Shown here: positions 1 through 5,896 of the stretch, one piece after another
How the letters are laid out: each line of letters begins with the position of its first letter
Numbering within the stretch: position 1 is the first letter of the stretch
NCBI GenBank assembly: GCA_027039165.1
Contig: JALWEZ010000234.1
Location: 1 to 6,751, forward strand
Length of the DNA: 6,751 nt
Origin: Candidatus Moraniibacteriota bacterium
Lineage (GTDB): Bacteria; Patescibacteriota; Minisyncoccia; Moranbacterales; GCA-2747515
Reading direction: 5' to 3'
Translations under genes and position numbers: made by a program
The notes under the pieces: generated by a model
Databases searched by the model: none
What the model was told of the DNA's origin: nothing
Seen by the model: only the letters and a program-made list of their open reading frames with translations

Positions 1-470
1 CGTAATGGATGATTTTTATAATCTTTTTTAAGAAATTCCAAAACTTCTTTTCCTAAAGTTATTTTTCTCGCAACTAAGTTAAGTAATTTTTCGAGTGGCA
101 TCTTAATGCCATTAAACTCTTCATCTGAATTCCCTTGATAAATAGCATAAGCCGTCCAAAAAAGAGGAAATTCTACTTTAAACCTTTTGTCTCTATACAA
201 ATTCTGAGAAAGTAACTCCAAAAATGAAATTTTAGAATTAACATTTTTTAAATTAATTTGTGTATAAATTGTATCAATTCTATCTTTTAGAACTGTTTTT
301 ATTATTTCATCTTGTAAAGCAGATTTACCAATTCCTCCAATGCCCCAAAAATTAAGCACTCTATATCTAGAATTATTATCTTTAAGAACTTCTTTAAATG
401 TTTGTATATACTCTTCTCTTCCTACGAAATTTTTATTTTCATCTCTATTCAAATCAGTTGGCGTTGGCAT
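1..470 (-). CDS. STAND-type P-loop ATPase (NB-ARC/NACHT-like), N-terminal part only
   Basis: This open frame starts at ATG 468-470 and runs off the left edge without a stop, giving about 156 residues. Seen: a hydrophobic-Gly-Arg-Glu box (FVGREE, residues 15-20) is followed by a Gly-rich Walker A loop, GIGGIGKS (residues 43-50), with Lys49 and Ser50 as the phosphate and Mg-binding residues. Known: this order and spacing is the entry to the NTPase domain of STAND proteins, which are ATP-dependent signalling switches that usually carry C-terminal sensor repeats; bacterial members include antiphage sensors and transcription regulators. The box lies almost at the N-terminus, so there is no room for an N-terminal effector domain; any effector would have to be C-terminal or a partner protein. 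A later stretch, FPLFWTAYAIY (residues about 99-109), fits a helical part of the same domain. Walker B and the sensor region are out of view. The gene has its own promoter, so it is probably transcribed apart from its upstream neighbour. Fold call is firm; a defence role is inference. Confidence 0.8.
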   Translation of the reverse strand, partial: MPTPTDLNRDENKNFVGREEYIQTFKEVLKDNNSRYRVLNFWGIGGIGKSALQDEIIKTVLKDRIDTIYTQINLKNVNSKISFLELLSQNLYRDKRFKVEFPLFWTAYAIYQGNSDEEFNGIKMPLEKLLNLVARKITLGKEVLEFLKKDYKNHPL

Positions 471-505
471 AATTTCAAGTTTTAATTAATGCATCTATAC
501 TTATC

Positions 506-534
506 ATTATCAACTCAACCAACCCAAAAGTCAA
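506..534 (-). promoter_or_regulatory. Sigma70-type promoter of the STAND ATPase gene
   Basis: On the minus strand TTGACT (529-534, 5 of 6 to consensus) is separated by exactly 17 bases from GATAAT (506-511, 5 of 6 to consensus). Transcription should begin near 499, leaving a leader of about 29 bases before the ATG at 470. It lies in the 102-base gap after the pyrophosphatase gene, the longest gap in the window. It is the best promoter match I found here. The leader has no clear Shine-Dalgarno motif. Confidence 0.75.
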
Positions 535-572
535 GAATATTATTAAGTAGTAGATTAAACTTATACATCAAC

Positions 573-1118
573 TTATCTTGTTTCTAAAAATTTTTTGAGT
601 TTTGCAAATGGTTTGATTTGCAAATATGTTTTTTGGTCGTCTTTTTCACTGAGTGATGCTCTGGTAACAGAGTACCCCTGTGGTATAAAAATCTTATCCC
701 AGTCAAAACCATTACTACCACTTGGCACCTGTGCAATCTCTCCATCCAGATGACCCTCAATTATCTCTAGAGTCTGCCCATCAAAATACCCAAACACGCA
801 CCTTGCTGTTGCTTTTCTAGTCATTCCTTTTTTTATCATCGAGCAAATTACATCAAGTGGAACTTTTTGCACAAAAAACTTTATAAATGGACCCGGCAAA
901 CCACCTAGAGCTTCAAATTCTAAAGCAACATCTTCTACAATAACTGGTTTTTTAATTTTTGAGTAAGCCTCACGCACTTTATGCTCTACAATTTCATGTA
1001 AATCAGTAGATTGAATTTCATCTAAATCAAGCTTAATGTGGTCTACTGGATAACCTAGGTATTTAAACAAATACTCCACTTTACGCTTATTTCCAGTAAT
1101 AAAAGTTACATTTTTCAT
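573..1118 (-). CDS. ITPA/Ham1 (RdgB)-like non-canonical purine NTP pyrophosphatase
   Basis: 181 residues, a little shorter than bacterial RdgB and close to human ITPA. Known role of the family: hydrolysis of ITP, dITP and XTP to the monophosphate plus pyrophosphate in the cytoplasm, keeping deaminated purines out of DNA and RNA. Seen: the N-terminal phosphate-binding TGNKRK (8-13), the acidic pair E62-D63 followed by ALGGLPGPFIKFF (70-82), and the FDWDKIFIPQG segment (138-148). The LPGPFIK and F-x-W-D wording is closer to eukaryotic ITPA (LPGPYIKWF, FGWDPCF) than to typical RdgB. Odd: the C-terminal Ser-His-Arg that contacts the base is absent; QIK (167-169) occupies that place. The usual Asp-Thr after the acidic Glu is Asp-Val (63-64). 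The start is ATG, 33 bases after the upstream gene's stop, without a Shine-Dalgarno. Family call is firm; substrate is not certain. Confidence 0.88.
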   Translation of the reverse strand: MKNVTFITGNKRKVEYLFKYLGYPVDHIKLDLDEIQSTDLHEIVEHKVREAYSKIKKPVIVEDVALEFEALGGLPGPFIKFFVQKVPLDVICSMIKKGMTRKATARCVFGYFDGQTLEIIEGHLDGEIAQVPSGSNGFDWDKIFIPQGYSVTRASLSEKDDQKTYLQIKPFAKLKKFLETR

Positions 1119-1151
1119 AATAATTTAAAATAATTTATAAATTTATACTTC

Positions 1152-1553
1152 TTACTTTTTCTTATAAAGCTCTATCCATCCAAGTTTTAACCACAAAGTT
1201 ATTTCATCATAAGACTGAACAGCTTTTTCTGGTAATTGCAAAATTATTATTTGAATATTTTTGTTGTAAATTAAATTCTGAGCAACACCAAAACACATCT
1301 CAGCAAATGACTCAGCACCCAGATAACCTTTTATACCACCCTTATCTTCATTCATCACAAAAAGAATATCTGAATTAGTTATGTCTTCAAAAAAACTTTT
1401 GTGCACTTGAGGATAATCTTTTAAAAAAGTCTCTTTTGGGATAGGTGCTGGATAATTAACCACATCAAACCCCCTGCTTTCCCAATGATTTTTCCAAAAT
1501 TCTATTTTTTCTCTAAGAGAAGCACTTCCTGCTATTACAACTTTTTTATTCAT
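1152..1553 (-). CDS. Nucleoside 2-deoxyribosyltransferase-like protein
   Basis: 133 residues with a small Rossmann-like layout. An opening strand VVIAGSAS (5-12) is followed by a helix and a second strand; then an acidic strand entry SDILFVMNED (61-70), a Gly-rich turn KGYLGAESFAEM (75-86) and a last strand IQIIILQLP (about 100-108). Known: in nucleoside 2-deoxyribosyltransferases a Glu in a G-x-x-x-E-like segment at this point is the nucleophile that holds the deoxyribose; E85 (or E81) is the candidate here. Members this short and diverged are common as uncharacterised proteins, so enzyme activity is inference. They may cleave or transfer nucleosides or nucleotides, or only bind them. It lies 63 bases after the nucleotidyltransferase gene and 33 before the pyrophosphatase gene, with which it may share a transcript. 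Start ATG 1551-1553; no Shine-Dalgarno. Confidence 0.65.
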   Translation of the reverse strand: MNKKVVIAGSASLREKIEFWKNHWESRGFDVVNYPAPIPKETFLKDYPQVHKSFFEDITNSDILFVMNEDKGGIKGYLGAESFAEMCFGVAQNLIYNKNIQIIILQLPEKAVQSYDEITLWLKLGWIELYKKK

Positions 1554-1616
1554 AAGACTTTTATTAATAGATTAACTAACGCCATAAATGAACGTCTCTA
1601 CTTAAAAAACATGTAT

Positions 1617-2489
1617 TTACATATTATCATTACTCAAATCTACATCAAACTTTTGCTCATATACTTGTTTAAGTTCTGGGCTTTTTTGAATTAAATCTTT
1701 AAGTTCATTGGAAGTTATATAGTGACAGTCTACTTCTGCGTTGTATTGCTCTATATATTTCCATTTAAGATACATCCGCACATAGAGAAAAATCTCTCTT
1801 TCTTTCTCGTTGTCCTCCACATCCAAAAGCACATCTAAATCCACATCAGAATTAATACCAAATCTATCCATATCATTCATCATAGAACCAAAGAAATTAT
1901 AACCAAGCACTTTAGCTTTTTGATTGATTTCTTCCATAAATTCCTCACCAATCCTAAGTCTCTCTTGTTTTAACTGCTCTTTTTGTTCTGGAGATAAAAT
2001 ACTTCTAAGTCTTGCTTCTTTTTCGGGTGCTTTTTCAAAAAATTCCTCTCCGTCACTAGGTTCAAGCTCTTCATCATGTGCTGTGATACCTCTATTTCGC
2101 TCAATCACACCATAAAGCTCTGGGATATTCTCAGAAATATTTTCTAAAGCTTTTTCATCTAAATTTACAACAAACAGCGAAAGACCGTGAGTCTCCATAA
2201 GTTTTTGCTCAAGTCTCAATTCATCCGTCATAGAACCCAAAAACACTCCATCAATGTCTGAATTATACCCAAAATCAGTTCTAGTAAGCAGTGGTGGCGC
2301 TAACATAAATTCTTCATCTGGAATATCTAATTCTTCTAGTGTGTTTTTGAGAATTATCTCTCTTCTAGTAAACTCTTTTTTTAGAAATTCTTTTATCTCC
2401 CTGCCTTCCTGAGTGTTTTCTAGTTCAAATTTTGAGTTTTCTTCTTCTTTATTTTCTCCACTTTCTAGAAAATTTTTATTTTCAAGCAT
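1617..2489 (-). CDS. Tandem nucleotidyltransferase-fold protein (Pol beta superfamily), first copy degenerate
   Basis: Numbering here is from the TTG at 2507 (296 residues). Seen: the C-terminal half has a full Pol beta-type signature, Gly-Ser at 207-208, then SDVDLD (220-225) and a third acid D260 in AEVDCHYI. The N-terminal half repeats the pattern: FGYNSDIDGVFL (79-90) matches FGINSDVDLDVL (216-227), with the same number of residues back to the Gly-Ser site, where Ala-Pro (70-71) stands instead; no third Asp is evident in LSLFVVNL (109-116). The two halves are joined by a Glu/Lys-rich linker (about 140-185). Known: the Gly-Ser and Asp pair bind the nucleotide and metals, so only copy two should be active. 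The target is unknown: adenylation of a protein, an RNA or a small molecule is possible. I prefer the ATG at 2487-2489 (290 residues), which leaves a 10-base gap after aroC; the TTG at 2507 would overlap aroC by 8 bases. No HEPN-type partner gene is adjacent. Confidence 0.72.
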   Translation of the reverse strand: MLENKNFLESGENKEEENSKFELENTQEGREIKEFLKKEFTRREIILKNTLEELDIPDEEFMLAPPLLTRTDFGYNSDIDGVFLGSMTDELRLEQKLMETHGLSLFVVNLDEKALENISENIPELYGVIERNRGITAHDEELEPSDGEEFFEKAPEKEARLRSILSPEQKEQLKQERLRIGEEFMEEINQKAKVLGYNFFGSMMNDMDRFGINSDVDLDVLLDVEDNEKEREIFLYVRMYLKWKYIEQYNAEVDCHYITSNELKDLIQKSPELKQVYEQKFDVDLSNDNM

Positions 2490-2499
2490 ATTTTGAGTT

Positions 2500-3597
2500 T
2501 TACACAAATAACTTATTCTGTGCAGTGTTTCTCATATAATGATCAACAAGCACAAGCGAAACCATAGCCTCAACTATAACCACTGCACGAGGTACAACAC
2601 AAGGATCATGTCTTCCTTTGATATTCTCTATTATAATTTCTTGATTTTTGTTATTTAGAGTATTTTGAGTTTTCAAAATTGTAGAAGTAGGCTTAAAAGC
2701 GGTTCTTAGCACAATACTTTCTCCATTTGATATCCCACCTTGAATTCCTCCAGAATTATTTGTTCGAGTGCAAACTTTACCTTCGCTATTTAAACAAAAA
2801 GGATCATTGTGCTCACTACCCTTCATCTGCGCACCAGCAAAACCACTTCCAATTTCAAAACCTTTGGTAGCTGAAATTGACATACAAGCATGAGCTAAAT
2901 CTGCACTAAGTTTATCAAAAACTGGCTCACCTAGTCCAATAGGTGGATTTTTTACAACACACTCTACAACTCCACCTACAGAATCCCCTTGTTTTTTAGT
3001 TTCTTCTATAAGAGAAATCATTTTCTTTGCACTTCCCTCATCTGGACATCTGACAATATTTTTTTCTATGTCTTCAAAATTTACTTTACTTGAGTCAATC
3101 TGAGCTTTTTGAGTTCCAACTTGCACCACATACGCCAAAATCTCCACTTCACACAAGTCTTTTAGTATCTTTTTGGCAATTACTCCTGCCATCACTCTAG
3201 CAGTTGTCTCTCTAGCACTTGCCCTACCTCCTCCAGCCCATGCTCTAAATCCAAACTTTTTGTCATATGTAAAATCCGCATGACTTGGTCTATATTTATC
3301 TTTTAGATACTCATAATCACTAGATTTTGCATCTTTGTTTTTTACTAATAATGTAAGAGGAGTTCCTATAGTTTTACCCTCAAAAACTCCAGACAAAATT
3401 TCTACTTTATCTGTTTCTTTTCTTTGAGAAGTAATTTTACTTTGTCCAGTTGCTCGTCTTTTTAGCTCTTTTTCTATTTCATCTGTTGAAATCTCTATCC
3501 CAGCAGGACAACCATCAATCACACATCCTACAGCTCCTCCGTGAGACTCGCCAAAGGTAGTTACTCTAAAATTTTGACCTATTGTATTTGCACTCAT
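2500..3597 (-). CDS. aroC: Chorismate synthase
   Basis: 365 residues, the usual full length. It catalyses the last shikimate step, trans-elimination of phosphate from 5-enolpyruvylshikimate-3-phosphate to give chorismate, using reduced FMN, in the cytoplasm. Seen: all three family signatures: GESHGGAVG...DGCP (16-31) with H19; the central [14 protein letters not shown] segment (121-134) just after RPSH (103-106, H106 being the second conserved His); and [11 protein letters not shown]...VEAM (328-345). The flavin- and substrate-binding Arg residues of these motifs are present, so the enzyme looks intact. The ATG start lies four bases after the exchanger's stop, so the two genes are probably cotranscribed and perhaps translationally coupled. 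No other shikimate gene lies in the window. The C-terminal tail beyond the last signature is short and ordinary. Identification is secure. Confidence 0.97.
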   Translation of the reverse strand: MSANTIGQNFRVTTFGESHGGAVGCVIDGCPAGIEISTDEIEKELKRRATGQSKITSQRKETDKVEILSGVFEGKTIGTPLTLLVKNKDAKSSDYEYLKDKYRPSHADFTYDKKFGFRAWAGGGRASARETTARVMAGVIAKKILKDLCEVEILAYVVQVGTQKAQIDSSKVNFEDIEKNIVRCPDEGSAKKMISLIEETKKQGDSVGGVVECVVKNPPIGLGEPVFDKLSADLAHACMSISATKGFEIGSGFAGAQMKGSEHNDPFCLNSEGKVCTRTNNSGGIQGGISNGESIVLRTAFKPTSTILKTQNTLNNKNQEIIIENIKGRHDPCVVPRAVVIVEAMVSLVLVDHYMRNTAQNKLFV

Positions 3598-3601
3598 AAG
3601 T

Positions 3602-4666
3602 TTATGCGTAAATATTATATAAATTATATCCTAGATACAAAACGTAAAGAGATATAAGAAAAAATCCTGAATATCTTCCAAGTTTCCATTTTTGCATCAT
3701 AAGAAGCATAACAAGTGCAATTACAGTACCAAAGAGAAGTAATACTCCAGAAATTAAGTTGTTAGTATCAATTGGCACAAAAGTCGCGTCTTTGTCTATG
3801 ATTAAAAAGTAAACCACATAAACTAGTCCAAGTCCTATAAAAATATCAAAAACATTTGAACCAACTGCATTACTTACTGCCATGTCAGCCTTACCCTTTT
3901 TGGCTACTATTATAGAAGAAATCAAATCTGGAACTGAAGTACCAAGAGCAAGTACTGTAAGTCCTATGATAGCTCCAGGAATATTTAGAATATGAGCAAC
4001 TTCCACAGCCGACTCTACCATGAAATAACTTGAAACTGCAATAAGCACAATACTTACTACAAAGCTCAAAAAATAATTTTTCTCTGGATCTGGGATTATA
4101 ATATCCGTAATTTTACAAAAAACTTTTGTCACAAAACCATCTTCTTTGTCTTCATCTACATCAAATTCTTCATCAAATTCTGGCACTTCGTATTTAAGCC
4201 ACTTTGCCCAGTTTTTTACCACAAACACATAAATAGCATAAATTGATACTAGAGTAACACCTTCCCACAAAAATATCTTTCCATCCCAAAAGAAAAATAG
4301 AAGCAGTCCAATAGCAAAAGAATAAAAAACCATATCTCTGATAACTGGTTGCCACGCAAGTTTTTGTTTGTTTGTCATGTAAAGCGCTGAAACTCCGATG
4401 ATTACTAAGATATTAAAAAGCGCAGATCCTACAATTGTACCAGCTCCTAAGCTAAGTGACTCACTTGACTGAAAAACAGCAAATAAAGAAGTAAAAAGCT
4501 CAGGCGCACTACTTCCAACTGCCATAAGAGTAGCTCCCGCCATTTCTGAATTCATCTTTAATTTCTCTGCTATTATTTCAAGCGATTTTACAAAATATTT
4601 ATCACAAATAATTGCTAAAACATAGAAAGTTGCTAGCAAAATAATGAAATGTATAACCAAATCCAT
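3602..4666 (-). CDS. Cation/Ca2+ exchanger of the CaCA family, NCKX-like (K+-dependent Na+/Ca2+ type)
   Basis: 354 residues, an integral membrane antiporter with about ten spans in two inverted halves. Seen: alpha-1 repeat [18 protein letters not shown] (43-60) with the ion-site Glu E56, continuing to [12 protein letters not shown] (76-87); alpha-2 repeat [17 protein letters not shown] (235-251) with D247, continuing to [11 protein letters not shown] (269-279). D274 in SNVFD stands where the potassium-dependent NCKX exchangers have Asp and NCX proteins have Asn. The text around alpha-1 ([21 protein letters not shown]) closely matches animal NCKX/SLC24 proteins. The halves are joined by a cytoplasmic loop with an acidic run ([14 protein letters not shown], 163-176) that may bind calcium. 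Expected role: Ca2+ extrusion driven by Na+ (and possibly K+) gradients. Start ATG 4664-4666; followed four bases on by aroC. The family is certain; the transported ions are inferred. Confidence 0.93.
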   Translation of the reverse strand: MDLVIHFIILLATFYVLAIICDKYFVKSLEIIAEKLKMNSEMAGATLMAVGSSAPELFTSLFAVFQSSESLSLGAGTIVGSALFNILVIIGVSALYMTNKQKLAWQPVIRDMVFYSFAIGLLLFFFWDGKIFLWEGVTLVSIYAIYVFVVKNWAKWLKYEVPEFDEEFDVDEDKEDGFVTKVFCKITDIIIPDPEKNYFLSFVVSIVLIAVSSYFMVESAVEVAHILNIPGAIIGLTVLALGTSVPDLISSIIVAKKGKADMAVSNAVGSNVFDIFIGLGLVYVVYFLIIDKDATFVPIDTNNLISGVLLLFGTVIALVMLLMMQKWKLGRYSGFFLISLYVLYLGYNLYNIYA

Positions 4667-4682
4667 ATCAAAAATCTTAAAA

Positions 4683-4712
4683 TTTATACTTAATAAATAT
4701 ATAATATCACAA
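4683..4712 (-). promoter_or_regulatory. Candidate promoter for the exchanger-aroC unit
   Basis: In the 99-base gap after rodA, the minus strand has TTGTGA (4707-4712, 4 of 6 to consensus), 18 bases, then TATAAA (4683-4688, 5 of 6). Start would be near 4676, only about ten bases before the ATG at 4666. A perfect TATAAT lies further upstream (4720-4725) but has only a poor -35 at normal spacing. Either box could serve. In sequence this rich in A and T, chance matches are common. Confidence 0.35.
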
Positions 4713-4745
4713 CAACTCCATTATAACTAATCTTTTGTGTAAGTA

Positions 4746-4762
4746 ATGCCCTACAATGGCAT
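4746..4762 (-). other. Small hairpin just after the rodA stop
   Basis: ATGCC (4746-4750) and GGCAT (4758-4762) form a 5-base-pair stem with a 7-base loop, starting three bases after the rodA stop codon. It is one of the few GC-bearing patches in the gap. There is no T-run after it on the minus strand, so it is a poor intrinsic terminator by the usual rule. It may be a weak terminator, an RNA end-stabiliser or chance. Confidence 0.3.
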
Positions 4763-4765
4763 AAT

Positions 4766-5887
4766 CTAATAAGATTCACTTACAAAACTATCTTTTGTAA
4801 CATCTTTAAATTTGTAAATTGAAAGCAGTAAACCAATTCCAAAAGACATAGCAACCATTGCACTTCCTCCGTAACTTATGAAAGGAAGTGGAATTCCAGT
4901 AACTGGCATAACTCCTATATTCATGCCGATATTTACAAGCATATGCACAAAGTAAAGCACAGAAAGTCCAACTACTAAAAAATATCCAAATTCATTTTTT
5001 GCAAGCAGTGCAATTCTTCGCATTCTACTAAATAACACAAAAAATAAGAAAAAAATTGAAAAAGCACCCAAAAAACCCATAGACTCTGTAAATGATGCAA
5101 ATATAAAATCAGTATGTTTTTCTGGTAAAAAATTAAGCTTAGATTGAGTACCTGTTCCAATTCCTTGTCCCCAAAAACCACCATTTCCTACTGCCACAAT
5201 AGACTGTATTACATTGTAACCTGTATTTTTTGGATCGTTTTCGGGATGTAAGAAGTTTGTAATTCTTGCTTTTTGATATGGAGCAAGTACAAGCCAAGCA
5301 CTAAACATAACCACTAAACCAATAGCCACAAAACTCAAGACGTATCTCTTTCTTATGCCAGAAATCATAATCATACCAAGCCAAATAGCTAAAACCACTA
5401 AAGCAGAACCTGTATCTGGTTGCATAAGTACAAGCCCAACTATCACACCAACTAAAACAAAAGAAACGATTATAGTCATCATTTCTCCAAGTAATGCTCT
5501 TTTTGTGGAAATAAAGCTAGCTAAAAATATTATCATTAAAACTTTTACTATCTCCACTACTTGAAGATTAAATCCAAATAAAGTTATCCATCCTACTGTT
5601 CCTCTTATAGTATTTCCAAGAGCAAGTACTAGAATTAAGAGGATAATCATCACAATATATAAAGGTGTTGCATAAGAGGAAAAAATATTATAGTTTATAT
5701 TTCCCACAATGATAACAATTACAATCCCTATTACTACAAATAATAATTGTCTCATAAAAAACGCCGATAAATTATCCTTATTATCAGAAAACATTCCATA
5801 AAGAGCAATTAATCCTACTGAAGCGAGTAGAGTATATACAATGAATGTAACTATATCAAATCGTGATAATTTCTGAAAAAAACTCAT
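4766..5887 (-). CDS. rodA: RodA, SEDS-family peptidoglycan glycosyltransferase
   Basis: 373 residues with about ten membrane spans, the usual RodA length. It polymerises lipid II into glycan strands for side-wall growth, working with a class B penicillin-binding protein and the MreBCD elongasome. Seen: QPDTGSALV (156-164), the long extracytoplasmic loop with GYNVIQSIVAVGNGG (223-237) and GTGTQSKLNFLPEKHTDFIFA (244-264), where D260 is the essential Asp, and the closing NIGMNIGVMPVTGIPLPFISYGGS (319-342). PVTGIPLPFISYGGS and TQS...PEKHTDFIF are RodA rather than FtsW wording. Odd: the QPSE box of most SEDS proteins reads QVVE (109-112), followed by the conserved Lys at 115. The ATG (5885-5887) lies nine bases after the stop of the anchored protein, so both are probably one transcript. 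The stop is TAG, the only non-TAA stop in the window. No penicillin-binding protein gene is in view. Confidence 0.95.
   Translation of the reverse strand: MSFFQKLSRFDIVTFIVYTLLASVGLIALYGMFSDNKDNLSAFFMRQLLFVVIGIVIVIIVGNINYNIFSSYATPLYIVMIILLILVLALGNTIRGTVGWITLFGFNLQVVEIVKVLMIIFLASFISTKRALLGEMMTIIVSFVLVGVIVGLVLMQPDTGSALVVLAIWLGMIMISGIRKRYVLSFVAIGLVVMFSAWLVLAPYQKARITNFLHPENDPKNTGYNVIQSIVAVGNGGFWGQGIGTGTQSKLNFLPEKHTDFIFASFTESMGFLGAFSIFFLFFVLFSRMRRIALLAKNEFGYFLVVGLSVLYFVHMLVNIGMNIGVMPVTGIPLPFISYGGSAMVAMSFGIGLLLSIYKFKDVTKDSFVSESY
4780..4800 (-). repeat. Perfect 8-bp inverted repeat at the rodA 3' end
   Basis: TTACAAAA (4780-4787) and TTTTGTAA (4793-4800) are perfect inverted copies with a five-base loop, inside the last codons of rodA. 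The unit TCTTTTGT recurs about 60 bases further on (4731-4738), so part of this motif is also a direct repeat within the gap. Placed just before the stop, the hairpin could slow ribosomes or protect the transcript end. It is mostly A-T pairs, hence weak. Confidence 0.4.
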
Positions 5888-5896
5888 ATTTTTTAA

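Noticed and set aside
535..572. Terminator after the pyrophosphatase gene
   Set aside because: Only a 5-bp A/T-rich stem (TAAGT with ACTTA) and a long loop, and no T-run; not enough to call.
1554..1616. Promoter before the deoxyribosyltransferase-like gene
   Set aside because: The best pair (TTCATT, 17 bases, TATTAA) matches consensus at only 3 and 4 positions, which is expected by chance in this composition.
1485..1694. Open frame on the plus strand, 69 codons
   Set aside because: It lies antiparallel to the deoxyribosyltransferase-like and nucleotidyltransferase genes, has a low-complexity Phe/Ile/Tyr make-up and shows no motif.
1924..2115. Serine-rich open frame on the plus strand
   Set aside because: It is the mirror of the Glu-rich linker of the nucleotidyltransferase; Ser codons arise from reversed Glu/Lys/Arg codons.
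4975..5184. Second frame on the minus strand inside rodA
   Set aside because: Fully inside the well-supported rodA frame, with no motif of its own.
5355..5564. Thr/Ile-rich open frame on the plus strand inside rodA
   Set aside because: Antisense shadow of membrane-segment codons.
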